The notes under the pieces are model-generated. The model made no database searches. It was not told the origin of the DNA and saw only the letters and a list, made by a program, of their open reading frames with translations. From positions 20,890,501-20,954,500 of the forward strand of contig OZ059896.1 of assembly GCA_964057225.1 (NCBI GenBank): 64,000 nucleotides of DNA, written 5' to 3'. Made by a program: the position numbers and the translations under genes. Source of the stretch: Auanema rhodensis. Its lineage: Eukaryota; Nematoda; Chromadorea; Rhabditida; Rhabditidae. This document shows, piece after piece, positions 1 to 13,800 of this stretch. Every line of letters begins with the position of its first letter. Within the stretch, counting starts at the first letter, position 1.

Positions 1-3000
1 TCGTTTGAAAAATGATGCATTAGTGTATGTTGAGTTTCCATGTACACTCAACATTGCTTCCAAAAACATTTTGACAAAAATTTTTTCGAAAAATTTCAAA
101 ATAATTTAGCAAAAAGTAGATGTTTTTAGATTCCATTTTTCAAGGCAAAGACGATAGACAATGTTATTCAACGAAAAAATTAATTCTTCAGGGTGAAAAT
201 CGAGGATATAAGTGTAAACTTATATCAGTTGATATCTCGGTGCATTTTCAAGCTAGCGCAAATCTGATAACACAGATCGACGCAGCTTAAAAATCCGCAT
301 CGAATGCACTATACTACATTGAGAAACGCTTGATACAAAAATTAGTTATGATCGTTTGAAAAATGATGCATTAGTGTATGTTGAGTTTCCATGTACACTC
401 AACATTGCTTCCAAAAACATTTTGACAAAAATTTTTTCGAAAAATTTCAAAATAATTTAGCAAAAAGTAGATGTTTTTAGATTCCATTTTTCAAGGCAAA
501 GACGATAGACAATGTTATTCAACGAAAAAATTAATTCTTCAGGGTGAAAATCGAGGATATAAGTGTGAACTTATATCAGTTGATATCTCGGTGCATTTTT
601 AAGCTAGCGCAAATCTGATAACACAGATCGACGCAGCTTAAAAATCCGCATCGAATGCACTATACTACATTGAGAAACGCTTAATACACAAATTAGTTAT
701 GATCGTTTGAAAAATGATGCATTAGTGTATGTTGAGTTTCCATGTACACTCAACATTGCTTCCAAAAACATTTTGACAAAAATTTTTTCGAAATATTTCA
801 AAATAATTTAGCAAAAAGTAGATGTTTTTAGATTCCATTTTTCAAGGCAAAGACGATAGACAATGTTATTCAACGAAAAAATTAATTCTTCAGGGTGAAA
901 ATCGAGGATATATGTGTGAACTTATATCAGTTGATATCTCGGTGCATTTTTAAGCTAGCGCAAATCTGATAACACAGTTCGACGCAGCTTAAAAATCCAC
1001 ATCGAATGCACTTTACTACATTGAGAAACGCTTGATACAAAAATTAGTTATGATCGTTTGAAAAATGATGCATTAGTGTATGTTGAGTTTCCATGTACAC
1101 TCAACATTGCTTCCAAAAACATTTTGACAAAAATTTTTTCGAAAAATTTCAAAATAATTTAGCAAAAAGTAGATGTTTTTAGATTCCTTTTTTCAAGGCA
1201 AAGACGATAGACAATGTTATTCAACGAAAAAATTAATTCTTCAGGGTGAAAATCGAGGATATAAGTGTGAACTTATATCAGTTGATATCTCGGTGCATTT
1301 CTAAGCTAGCGCAAATCTGATAACACAGATCGACGCAGCTTAAAAATCCGCATCGAATGCACTATACTACATTGAGAAACGCTTGATACAAAAATTAGTT
1401 ATGATCGTTTGAAAAATGATGCATTAGTGTATGTTGAGTTTCCATGTACACTCAACATTGCTTCCAAAAACATTTTGACAAAAATTTTTTCGAAAAATTT
1501 CAAAATAATTTAGCAAAAAGTAGATGTTTTTAGATTCCATTTTTCAAGGCAAAGACGATAGACAATGTTATTCAACGAAAAAATTAATTCTTCAGGGTGA
1601 AAATCGAGGATATAAGTGTGAACTTATATCAGTTGATATCTCGGTGCATTTTTAAGCTAGCGCAAATCTGATAACACAGATCGACGCAGCTTAAAAATCC
1701 GCATCGAATGCACTATACTACATTGAGAAACGCTTAATACACAAATTAGTTATGATCGTTTGAAAAATGATGCATTAGTGTATGTTGAGTTTCCATGTAC
1801 ACTCAACATTGCTTCCAAAAACAGTTTGACAAAAATTTTTTCGAAAAATTTCAAAATAATTTAGCAAAAAGTAGATGTTTTTAGATTTCTTTTTTCAAGG
1901 CAAAGACGATGGACAATGTTATTCAACGAAAAAATTAATTCTTCAGGGTGAAAATCGAGGATATAAGTGTGAACTTATATCAGTTGATATCTCGGTGCAT
2001 TTTTAAGCTAGCGCAAATCTGATAACACAGATCGACGCAGCTTAAAAATCCGCATCGAATGCACTATACTACATTGAGAAACGCTTGATACAAAAATTAG
2101 TTATGATCGTTTGAAAAATGATGCATTAGTGTATGTTGAGTTTCCATGTACACTCAACATTGCTTCCAAAAACATTTTGACAAAAATTTTTTCGAAAAAT
2201 TTCAAAATAATTTAGCAAGAAGTAGATGTTTTTAGATTTCTTTTTTCAAGGCAAAGACGATGGACAATGTTATTCAACGAAAAAATTAATTCTTCAGGGT
2301 GAAAATCGAGGATATAAGTGTGAACTTATATCAGTTGATATCTCGGTGCATTTCTAAGCTAGCGCAAATCTGATAACACAGATCGACGCAGCTTAAAAAT
2401 CCGCATCGAATGCACTATACTACATTGAGAAACGCTTGATACAAAAATTAGTTATGATCGTTTGAAAAATGATGCATTAGTGTATGTTGAGTTTCCATGT
2501 ACACTCAACATTGCTTCCAAAAACATTTTGACAAAAATTTTTTCGAAAAATTTCGAAATAATTTAGCAAAAAGTAGATGTTTTTAGATTCCATTTCTCAA
2601 GGCAAAGACGATAGACAATGTTATTCAACGAAAAAATTAATTCTTCAGGGTGAAAATCGAGGATATAAGTGTGAACTTATATCAGTTGATATCTCGGTGC
2701 ATTTCTAAGCTAGCGCAAATCTGATAACACAGATCGACGCAGCTTAAAAATCCGCATCGAATGCACTATACTACATTGAGAAACGCTTGATACAAAAATT
2801 AGTTATGATCGTTTGAAAAATGATGCATTAGTGTATGTTGAGTTTCCATGTACACTCAACATTGCTTCCAAAAACATTTTGACAAAAATTTTTTCGAAAA
2901 ATTTCAAAATAATTTAGCAAAAAGTAGATGTTTTTAGATTCCATTTTTCAAGGCAAAGACGATAGACAATGTTATTCAACGAAAAAATTAATTCTTCAGG

Positions 3001-3861
3001 GTGAAAATCGAGGATATAAGTGTAAACTTATATCAGTTGATATCTCGGTGCATTTTCAAGCTAGCGCAAATCTGATAACACAGATCGACGCAGCTTAAAA
3101 ATCCGCATCGAATGCACTATACTACATTGAGAAACGCTTGATACAAAAATTAGTTATGATCGTTTGAAAAATGATGCATTAGTGTATGTTGAGTTTCCAT
3201 GTACACTCAACATTGCTTCCAAAAACATTTTGACAAAAATTTTTTCGAAAAATTTCAAAATAATTTAGCAAAAAGTAGATGTTTTTAGATTCCATTTTTC
3301 AAGGCAAAGACGATAGACAATGTTATTCAACGAAAAAATTAATTCTTCAGGGTGAAAATCGAGGATATAAGTGTGAACTTATATCAGTTGATATCTCGGT
3401 GCATTTTTAAGCTAGCGCAAATCTGATAACACAGATCGACGCAGCTTAAAAATCCGCATCGAATGCACTATACTACATTGAGAAACGCTTAATACACAAA
3501 TTAGTTATGATCGTTTGAAAAATGATGCATTAGTGTATGTTGAGTTTCCATGTACACTCAACATTGCTTCCAAAAACAGTTTGACAAAAATTTTTTCGAA
3601 AAATTTCAAAATAATTTAGCAAAAAGTAGATGTTTTTAGATTTCTTTTTTCAAGGCAAAGACGATGGACAATGTTATTCAACGAAAAAATTAATTCTTCA
3701 GGGTGAAAATCGAGGATATAAGTGTGAACTTATATCAGTTGATATCTCGGTGCATTTTTAAGCTAGCGCAAATCTGATAACACAGATCGACGCAGCTTAA
3801 AAATCCGCATCGAATGCACTATACTACATTGAGAAACGCTTGATACAAAAATTAGTTATGA

Positions 3862-5265
3862 TCGTTTGAAAAATGATGCATTAGTGTATGTTGAGTTTCC
3901 ATGTACACTCAACATTGCTTCCAAAAACATTTTGACAAAAATTTTTTCGAAAAATTTCAAAATAATTTAGCAAAAAGTAGATGTTTTTAGATTCCATTTT
4001 TCAAGGCAAAGACGATAGACAATGTTATTCAACGAAAAAATTAATTCTTCAGGGTGAAAATCGAGGATATATGTGTGAACTTATATCAGTTGATATCTCG
4101 GTGCATTTTTAAGCTAGCGCAAATCTGATAACACAGTTCGACGCAGCTTAAAAATCCACATCGAATGCACTTTACTACATTGAGAAACGCTTGATACAAA
4201 AATTAGTTATGATCGTTTGAAAAATGATGCATTAGTGTATGTTGAGTTTCCATGTACACTCAACATTGCTTCCAAAAACATTTTGACAAAAATTTTTTCG
4301 AAAAATTTCAAAATAATTTAGCAAAAAGTAGATGTTTTTAGATTCCTTTTTTCAAGGCAAAGACGATAGACAATGTTATTCAACGAAAAAAATAATTCTT
4401 CAGGGTGAAAATCGAGGATATAAGTGTGAACTTATATCAGTTGATATCTCGGTGCATTTCTAAGCTAGCGCAAATCTGATAACACAGATCGACGCAGCTT
4501 AAAAATCCGCATCGAATGCACTATACTACATTGAGAAACGCTTGATACAAAAATTAGTTATGATCGTTTGAAAAATGATGCATTAGTGTATGTTGAGTTT
4601 CCATGTACACTCAACATTGCTTCCAAAAACATTTTGACAAAAATTTTTTCGAAAAATTTCAAAATAATTTAGCAAAAAGTAGATGTTTTTAGATTCCATT
4701 TTTCAAGGCAAAGACGATAGACAATGTTATTCAACGAAAAAATTAATTCTTCAGGGTGAAAATCGAGGATATATGTGTGAACTTATATCAGTTGATATCT
4801 CGGTGCATTTTTAAGCTAGCGCAAATCTGATAACACAGTTCGACGCAGCTTAAAAATCCACATCGAATGCACTTTACTACATTGAGAAACGCTTGATACA
4901 AAAATTAGTTATGATCGTTTGAAAAATGATGCATTAGTGTATGTTGAGTTTCCATGTACACTCAACATTGCTTCCAAAAACATTTTGACAAAAATTTTTT
5001 CGAAAAATTTCAAAATAATTTAGCAAAAAGTAGATGTTTTTAGATTCCTTTTTTCAAGGCAAAGACGATAGACAATGTTATTCAACGAAAAAAATAATTC
5101 TTCAGGGTGAAAATCGAGGATATAAGTGTGAACTTATATCAGTTGATATCTCGGTGCATTTCTAAGCTAGCGCAAATCTGATAACACAGATCGACGCAGC
5201 TTAAAAATCCGCATCGAATGCACTATACTACATTGAGAAACGCTTGATACAAAAATTAGTTATGA
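3862..5265 (+). repeat. Tandem duplication of a 2-monomer block (units 12-13, 14-15)
   Basis: Units 12 and 14 share T211, T276, A297 and T311. Units 13 and 15 share T135, A180 (CGAAAAAAATAATTC) and C248/T249. A180 was seen only in these two monomers. The pair 12-13 was therefore copied in tandem as a 702-bp block. Confidence 0.85.
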
Positions 5266-5967
5266 TCGTTTGAAAAATGATGCATTAGTGTATGTTGAGT
5301 TTCCATGTACACTCAACATTGCTTCCAAAAACATTTTGACAAAAATTTTTTCGAAAAATTTCAAAATAATTTAGCAAAAAGTAGATGTTTTTAGATTCCA
5401 TTTTTCAAGGCAAAGACGATAGACAATGTTATTCAACGAAAAAATTAATTCTTCAGGGTGAAAATCGAGGATATAAGTGTGAACTTATATCAGTTGATAT
5501 CTCGGTGCATTTTTAAGCTAGCGCAAATCTGATAACACAGATCGACGCAGCTTAAAAATCCGCATCGAATGCACTATACTACATTGAGAAACGCTTAATA
5601 CACAAATTAGTTATGATCGTTTGAAAAATGATGCATTAGTGTATGTTGAGTTTCCATGTACACTCAACATTGCTTCCAAAAACAGTTTGACAAAAATTTT
5701 TTCGAAAAATTTCAAAATAATTTAGCAAAAAGTAGATGTTTTTAGATTTCTTTTTTCAAGGCAAAGACGATGGACAATGTTATTCAACGAAAAAATTAAT
5801 TCTTCAGGGTGAAAATCGAGGATATAAGTGTGAACTTATATCAGTTGATATCTCGGTGCATTTTTAAGCTAGCGCAAATCTGATAACACAGATCGACGCA
5901 GCTTAAAAATCCGCATCGAATGCACTATACTACATTGAGAAACGCTTGATACAAAAATTAGTTATGA

Positions 5968-7371
5968 TCGTTTGAAAAATGATGCATTAGTGTATGTTGA
6001 GTTTCCATGTACACTCAACATTGCTTCCAAAAACATTTTGACAAAAATTTTTTCGAAAAATTTCAAAATAATTTAGCAAAAAGTAGATGTTTTTAGATTT
6101 CTTTTTTCAAGGCAAAGACGATGAACAATGTTATTCAACGAAAAAATTAATTCTTCAGGGTGAAAATCGAGGATATAAGTGTGAACTTATATCAGTTGAT
6201 ATCTCGGTGCATTTTTAAGCTAGCGCAAATCTGATAACACAGATCGACGCAGCTTAAAAATCCGCATCGAATGCACTATACTACATCAAGAAACGCTTGA
6301 TACAAAAATTAGTTATGATCGTTTGAAAAATGATGCATTAGTGTATGTTGAGTTTCCATGTACACTCAACATTGCTTCCAAAAACATTTTGACAAAAATT
6401 TTTTCGAAAAATTTCAAAATAATTTAGCAAGAAGTAGATGTTTTTAGATTTCTTTTTTCAAGGCAAAGACGATGGACAATGTTATTCAACGAAAAAATTA
6501 ATTCTTCAGGGTGAAAATCGAGGATATAAGTGTGAACTTATATCAGTTGATATCTCGGTGCATTTTTAAGCTAGCGCAAATCTGATAACACAGATCGACG
6601 CAGCTTAAAAATCCGCATCGAATGCACTATACTACATTGAGAAACGCTTGATACAAAAATTAGTTATGATCGTTTGAAAAATGATGCATTAGTGTATGTT
6701 GAGTTTCCATGTACACTCAACATTGCTTCCAAAAACATTTTGACAAAAATTTTTTCGAAAAATTTCAAAATAATTTAGCAAAAAGTAGATGTTTTTAGAT
6801 TTCTTTTTTCAAGGCAAAGACGATGAACAATGTTATTCAACGAAAAAATTAATTCTTCAGGGTGAAAATCGAGGATATAAGTGTGAACTTATATCAGTTG
6901 ATATCTCGGTGCATTTTTAAGCTAGCGCAAATCTGATAACACAGATCGACGCAGCTTAAAAATCCGCATCGAATGCACTATACTACATCAAGAAACGCTT
7001 GATACAAAAATTAGTTATGATCGTTTGAAAAATGATGCATTAGTGTATGTTGAGTTTCCATGTACACTCAACATTGCTTCCAAAAACATTTTGACAAAAA
7101 TTTTTTCGAAAAATTTCAAAATAATTTAGCAAGAAGTAGATGTTTTTAGATTTCTTTTTTCAAGGCAAAGACGATGGACAATGTTATTCAACGAAAAAAT
7201 TAATTCTTCAGGGTGAAAATCGAGGATATAAGTGTGAACTTATATCAGTTGATATCTCGGTGCATTTTTAAGCTAGCGCAAATCTGATAACACAGATCGA
7301 CGCAGCTTAAAAATCCGCATCGAATGCACTATACTACATTGAGAAACGCTTGATACAAAAATTAGTTATGA
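5968..7371 (+). repeat. Tandem duplication of a 2-monomer block (units 18-19, 20-21)
   Basis: Units 18 and 20 share the rare GATGAACA at p153-160 (G156, A157) together with C320/A321. Units 19 and 21 share G113 with GATGGACA. The alternation ABAB is a 702-bp tandem duplication, separate from the one at units 12-15. Confidence 0.85.
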
Positions 7372-10300
7372 TCGTTTGAAAAATGATGCATTAGTGTATG
7401 TTGAGTTTCCATGTACACTCAACATTGCTTCCAAAAACATTTTGACAAAAATTTTTTCGAAAAATTTCAAAATAATTTAGCAAGAAGTAGATGTTTTTAG
7501 ATTCCATTTTTCAAGGCAAAGACGATAGACAATGTTATTCAACGAAAAAATTAATTCTTCAGGGTGAAAATCGAGGATATATGTGTGAACTTATATCAGT
7601 TGATATCTCGGTGCATTTTTAAGCTAGCGCAAATCTGATAACACAGATCGACGCAGCTTAAAAATCCACATCGAATGCACTTTACTACATTGAGAAACGC
7701 TTGATACAAAAATTAGTTATGATCGTTTGAAAAATGATGCATTAGTGTATGTTGAGTTTCCATGTACACTCAACATTGCTTCCAAAAACATTTTGACAAA
7801 AATTTTTTCGAAAAATTTCAAAATAATTTAGCAAAAAGTAGATGTTTTTAGATTCCATTTTTCAAGGCAAAGACGATAGACAATGTTATTCAACGAAAAA
7901 ATTAATTCTTCAGGGTGAAAATCGAGGATATAAGTGTGAACTTATATCAGTTGATATCTCGGTGCATTTTTAAGCTAGCGCAAATCTGATAACACAGATC
8001 GACGCAGCTTAAAAATCCGCATCGAATGCACTATACTACATTGAGAAACGCTTAATACACAAATTAGTTATGATCGTTTGAAAAATGATGCATTAGTGTA
8101 TGTTGAGTTTCCATGTACACTCAACATTGCTTCCAAAAACAGTTTGACAAAAATTTTTTCGAAAAATTTCAAAATAATTTAGCAAAAAGTAGATGTTTTT
8201 AGATTTCTTTTTTCAAGGCAAAGACGATGGACAATGTTATTCAACGAAAAAATTAATTCTTCAGGGTGAAAATCGAGGATATAAGTGTGAACTTATATCA
8301 GTTGATATCTCGGTGCATTTTTAAGCTAGCGCAAATCTGATAACACAGATCGACGCAGCTTAAAAATCCGCATCGAATGCACTATACTACATCAAGAAAC
8401 GCTTGATACAAAAATTAGTTATGATCGTTTGAAAAATGATGCATTAGTGTATGTTGAGTTTCCATGTACACTCAACATTGCTTCCAAAAACATTTTGACA
8501 AAAATTTTTTCGAAAAATTTCAAAATAATTTAGCAAAAAGTAGATGTTTTTAGATTCCATTTTTCAAGGCAAAAACGATAGACAATGTTATTCAACGAAA
8601 AAATTAATTCTTCAGGGTGAAAATCGAGGATATAAGTGTGAACTTATATCAGTTGATATCTCGGTGCATTTTTAAGCTAGCGCAAATCTGATAACACAGA
8701 TCGACGCAGCTTAAAAATCCGCATCGAATGCACTATACTACATTGAGAAACGCTTAATACACAAATTAGTTATGATCGTTTGAAAAATGATGCATTAGTG
8801 TATGTTGAGTTTCCATGTACACTCAACATTGCTTCCAAAAACAGTTTGACAAAAATTTTTTCGAAAAATTTCAAAATAATTTAGCAAAAAGTAGATGTTT
8901 TTAGATTTCTTTTTTCAAGGCAAAGACGATGGACAATGTTATTCAACGAAAAAATTAATTCTTCAGGGTGAAAATCGAGGATATAAGTGTGAACTTATAT
9001 CAGTTGATATCTCGGTGCATTTTTAAGCTAGCGCAAATCTGATAACACAGATCGACGCAGCTTAAAAATCCGCATCGAATGCACTATACTACATTGAGAA
9101 ACGCTTGATACAAAAATTAGTTATGATCGTTTGAAAAATGATGCATTAGTGTATGTTGAGTTTCCATGTACACTCAACATTGCTTCCAAAAACATTTTGA
9201 CAAAAATTTTTTCGAAAAATTTCAAAATAATTTAGCAAAAAGTAGATGTTTTTAGATTTCTTTTTTCAAGGCAAAGACGATGGACAATGTTATTCAACGA
9301 AAAAATTAATTCTTCAGGGTGAAAATCGAGGATATAAGTGTGAACTTATATCAGTTGATATCTCGGTGCATTTTTAAGCTAGCGCAAATCTGATAACACA
9401 GATCGACGCAGCTTAAAAATCCGCATCGAATGCACTATACTACATTGAGAAACGCTTGATACAAAAATTAGTTATGATCGTTTGAAAAATGATGCATTAG
9501 TGTATGTTGAGTTTCCATGTACACTCAACATTGCTTCCAAAAACATTTTGACAAAAATTTTTTCGAAAAATTTCAAAATAATTTAGCAAGAAGTAGATGT
9601 TTTTAGATTCCATTTTTCAAGGCAAAAACGATAGACAATGTTATTCAACGAAAAAATTAATTCTTCAGGGTGAAAATCGAGGATATAAGTGTGAACTTAT
9701 ATCAGTTGATATCTCGGTGCATTTTTAAGCTAGCGCAAATCTGATAACACAGATCGACGCAGCTTAAAAATCCGCATCGAATGCACTATACTACATCAAG
9801 AAACGCTTGATACAAAAATTAGTTATGATCGTTTGAAAAATGATGCATTAGTGTATGTTGAGTTTCCATGTACACTCAACATTGCTTCCAAAAACATTTT
9901 GACAAAAATTTTTTCGAAAAATTTCAAAATAATTTAGCAAAAAGTAGATGTTTTTAGATTCCATTTTTCAAGGCAAAAACGATAGACAATGTTATTCAAC
10001 GAAAAAATTAATTCTTCAGGGTGAAAATCGAGGATATAAGTGTGAACTTATATCAGTTGATATCTCGGTGCATTTTTAAGCTAGCGCAAATCTGATAACA
10101 CAGATCGACGCAGCTTAAAAATCCGCATCGAATGCACTATACTACATTGAGAAACGCTTAATACACAAATTAGTTATGATCGTTTGAAAAATGATGCATT
10201 AGTGTATGTTGAGTTTCCATGTACACTCAACATTGCTTCCAAAAACAGTTTGACAAAAATTTTTTCGAAAAATTTCAAAATAATTTAGCAAAAAGTAGAT

Positions 10301-10881
10301 GTTTTTAGATTTCTTTTTTCAAGGCAAAGACGATGGACAATGTTATTCAACGAAAAAATTAATTCTTCAGGGTGAAAATCGAGGATATAAGTGTGAACTT
10401 ATATCAGTTGATATCTCGGTGCATTTTTAAGCTAGCGCAAATCTGATAACACAGATCGACGCAGCTTAAAAATCCGCATCGAATGCACTATACTACATTG
10501 AGAAACGCTTGATACAAAAATTAGTTATGATCGTTTGAAAAATGATGCATTAGTGTATGTTGAGTTTCCATGTACACTCAACATTGCTTCCAAAAACATT
10601 TTGACAAAAATTTTTTCGAAAAATTTCAAAATAATTTAGCAAAAAGTAGATGTTTTTAGATTTCTTTTTTCAAGGCAAAGACGATGGACAATGTTATTCA
10701 ACGAAAAAATTAATTCTTCAGGGTGAAAATCGAGGATATAAGTGTGAACTTATATCAGTTGATATCTCGGTGCATTTTTAAGCTAGCGCAAATCTGATAA
10801 CACAGATCGACGCAGCTTAAAAATCCGCATCGAATGCACTATACTACATTGAGAAACGCTTGATACAAAAATTAGTTATGA

Positions 10882-13800
10882 TCGTTTGAAAAATGATGCA
10901 TTAGTGTATGTTGAGTTTCCATGTACACTCAACATTGCTTCCAAAAACATTTTGACAAAAATTTTTTCGAAAAATTTCAAAATAATTTAGCAAAAAGTAG
11001 ATGTTTTTAGATTTCTTTTTTCAAGGCAAAGACGATAGACAATGTTATTCAACGAAAAAATTAATTCTTCAGGGTGAAAATCGAGGATATAAGTGTGAAC
11101 TTATATCAGTTGATATCTCGGTGCATTTTTAAGCTAGCGCAAATCTGATAACACAGATCGACGCAGCTTAAAAATCCGCATCGAATGCACTATACTACAT
11201 TGAGAAACACTTAATACACAAATTAGTTATGATCGTTTGAAAAATGATGCATTAGTGTATGTTGAGTTTCCATGTACACTCAACATTGCTTCCAAAAACA
11301 GTTTGACAAAAATTTTTTCGAAAAATTTCAAAATAATTTAGCAAAAAGTAGATGTTTTTAGATTTCTTTTTTCAAGGCAAAGACGATGGACAATGTTATT
11401 CAACGAAAAAATTAATTCTTCAGGGTGAAAATCGAGGATATAAGTGTGAACTTATATCAGTTGATATCTCGGTGCATTTTTAAGCTAGCGCAAATCTGAT
11501 AACACAGATCGACGCAGCTTAAAAATCCGCATCGAATGCACTATACTACATTGAGAAACGCTTGATACAAAAATTAGTTATGATCGTTTGAAAAATGATG
11601 CATTAGTGTATGTTGAGTTTCCATGTACACTCAACATTGCTTCCAAAAACATTTTGACAAAAATTTTTTCGAAAAATTTCAAAATAATTTAGCAAAAAGT
11701 AGATGTTTTTAGATTTCTTTTTTCAAGGCAAAGACGATGGACAATGTTATTCAACGAAAAAATTAATTCTTCAGGGTGAAAATCGAGGATATAAGTGTGA
11801 ACTTATATCAGTTGATATCTCGGTGCATTTTTAAGCTAGCGCAAATCTGATAACACAGATCGACGCAGCTTAAAAATCCGCATCGAATGCACTATACTAC
11901 ATTGAGAAACGCTTGATACAAAAATTAGTTATGATCGTTTGAAAAATGATGCATTAGTGTATGTTGAGTTTCCATGTACACTCAACATTGCTTCCAAAAA
12001 CATTTTGACAAAAATTTTTTCGAAAAATTTCAAAATAATTTAGCAAAAAGTAGATGTTTTTAGATTTCTTTTTTCAAGGCAAAGACGATAGACAATGTTA
12101 TTCAACGAAAAAATTAATTCTTCAGGGTGAAAATCGAGGATATAAGTGTGAACTTATATCAGTTGATATCTCGGTGCATTTTTAAGCTAGCGCAAATCTG
12201 ATAACACAGATCGACGCAGCTTAAAAATCCGCATCGAATGCACTATACTACATTGAGAAACGCTTAATACACAAATTAGTTATGATCGTTTGAAAAATGA
12301 TGCATTAGTGTATGTTGAGTTTCCATGTACACTCAACATTGCTTCCAAAAACAGTTTGACAAAAATTTTTTCGAAAAATTTCAAAATAATTTAGCAAAAA
12401 GTAGATGTTTTTAGATTTCTTTTTTCAAGGCAAAGACGATGGACAATGTTATTCAACGAAAAAATTAATTCTTCAGGGTGAAAATCGAGGATATAAGTGT
12501 GAACTTATATCAGTTGATATCTCGGTGCATTTTCAAGCTAGCGCAAATCTGATAACACAGATCGACGCAGCTTAAAAATCCGCATCGAATGCACTATACT
12601 ACATCAAGAAACGCTTGATACAAAAATTAGTTATGATCGTTTGAAAAATGATGCATTAGTGTATGTTGAGTTTCCATGTACACTCAACATTGCTTCCAAA
12701 AACATTTTGACAAAAATTTTTTCGAAAAATTTCAAAATAATTTAGCAAGAAGTAGATGTTTTTAGATTTCTTTTTTCAAGGCAAAGACGATGGACAATGT
12801 TATTCAACGAAAAAATTAATTCTTCAGGGTGAAAATCGAGGATATAAGTGTGAACTTATATCAGTTGATATCTCGGTGCATTTTTAAGCTAGCGCAAATC
12901 TGATAACACAGATCGACGCAGCTTAAAAATCCGCATCGAATGCACTATACTACATTGAGAAACGCTTGATACAAAAATTAGTTATGATCGTTTGAAAAAT
13001 GATGCATTAGTGTATGTTGAGTTTCCATGTACACTCAACATTGCTTCCAAAAACATTTTGACAAAAATTTTTTCGAAAAATTTCAAAATAATTTAGCAAG
13101 AAGTAGATGTTTTTAGATTCCATTTTTCAAGGCAAAGACGATAGACAATGTTATTCAACGAAAAAATTAATTCTTCAGGGTGAAAATCGAGGATATAAGT
13201 GTGAACTTATATCAGTTGATATCTCGGTGCATTTTTAAGCTAGCGCAAATCTGATAACACAGATCGACGCAGCTTAAAAATCCACATCGAATGCACTTTA
13301 CTACATTGAGAAACGCTTGATACAAAAATTAGTTATGATCGTTTGAAAAATGATGCATTAGTGTATGTTGAGTTTCCATGTACACTCAACATTGCTTCCA
13401 AAAACATTTTGACAAAAATTTTTTCGAAAAATTCCAAAATAATTTAGCAAAAAGTAGATGTTTTTAGATTCCTTTTTTCAAGGCAAAGACGATGGACAAT
13501 GTTATTCAACGAAAAAATTAATTCTTCAGGGTGAAAATCGAGGATATAAGTGTGAACTTATATCAGTTGATATCTCGGTGCATTTCTAAGCTAGCGCAAA
13601 TCTGATAACACAGATCGACGCAGCTTAAAAATTCGCATCGAATGCACTATACTACATTGAGAAACGCTTGATACAAAAATTAGTTATGATCGTTTGAAAA
13701 ATGATGCATTAGTGTATGTTGAGTTTCCATGTACACTCAACATTGCTTCCAAAAACATTTTGACAAAAATTTTTTCGAAAAATTTCAAAATAATTTAGCA

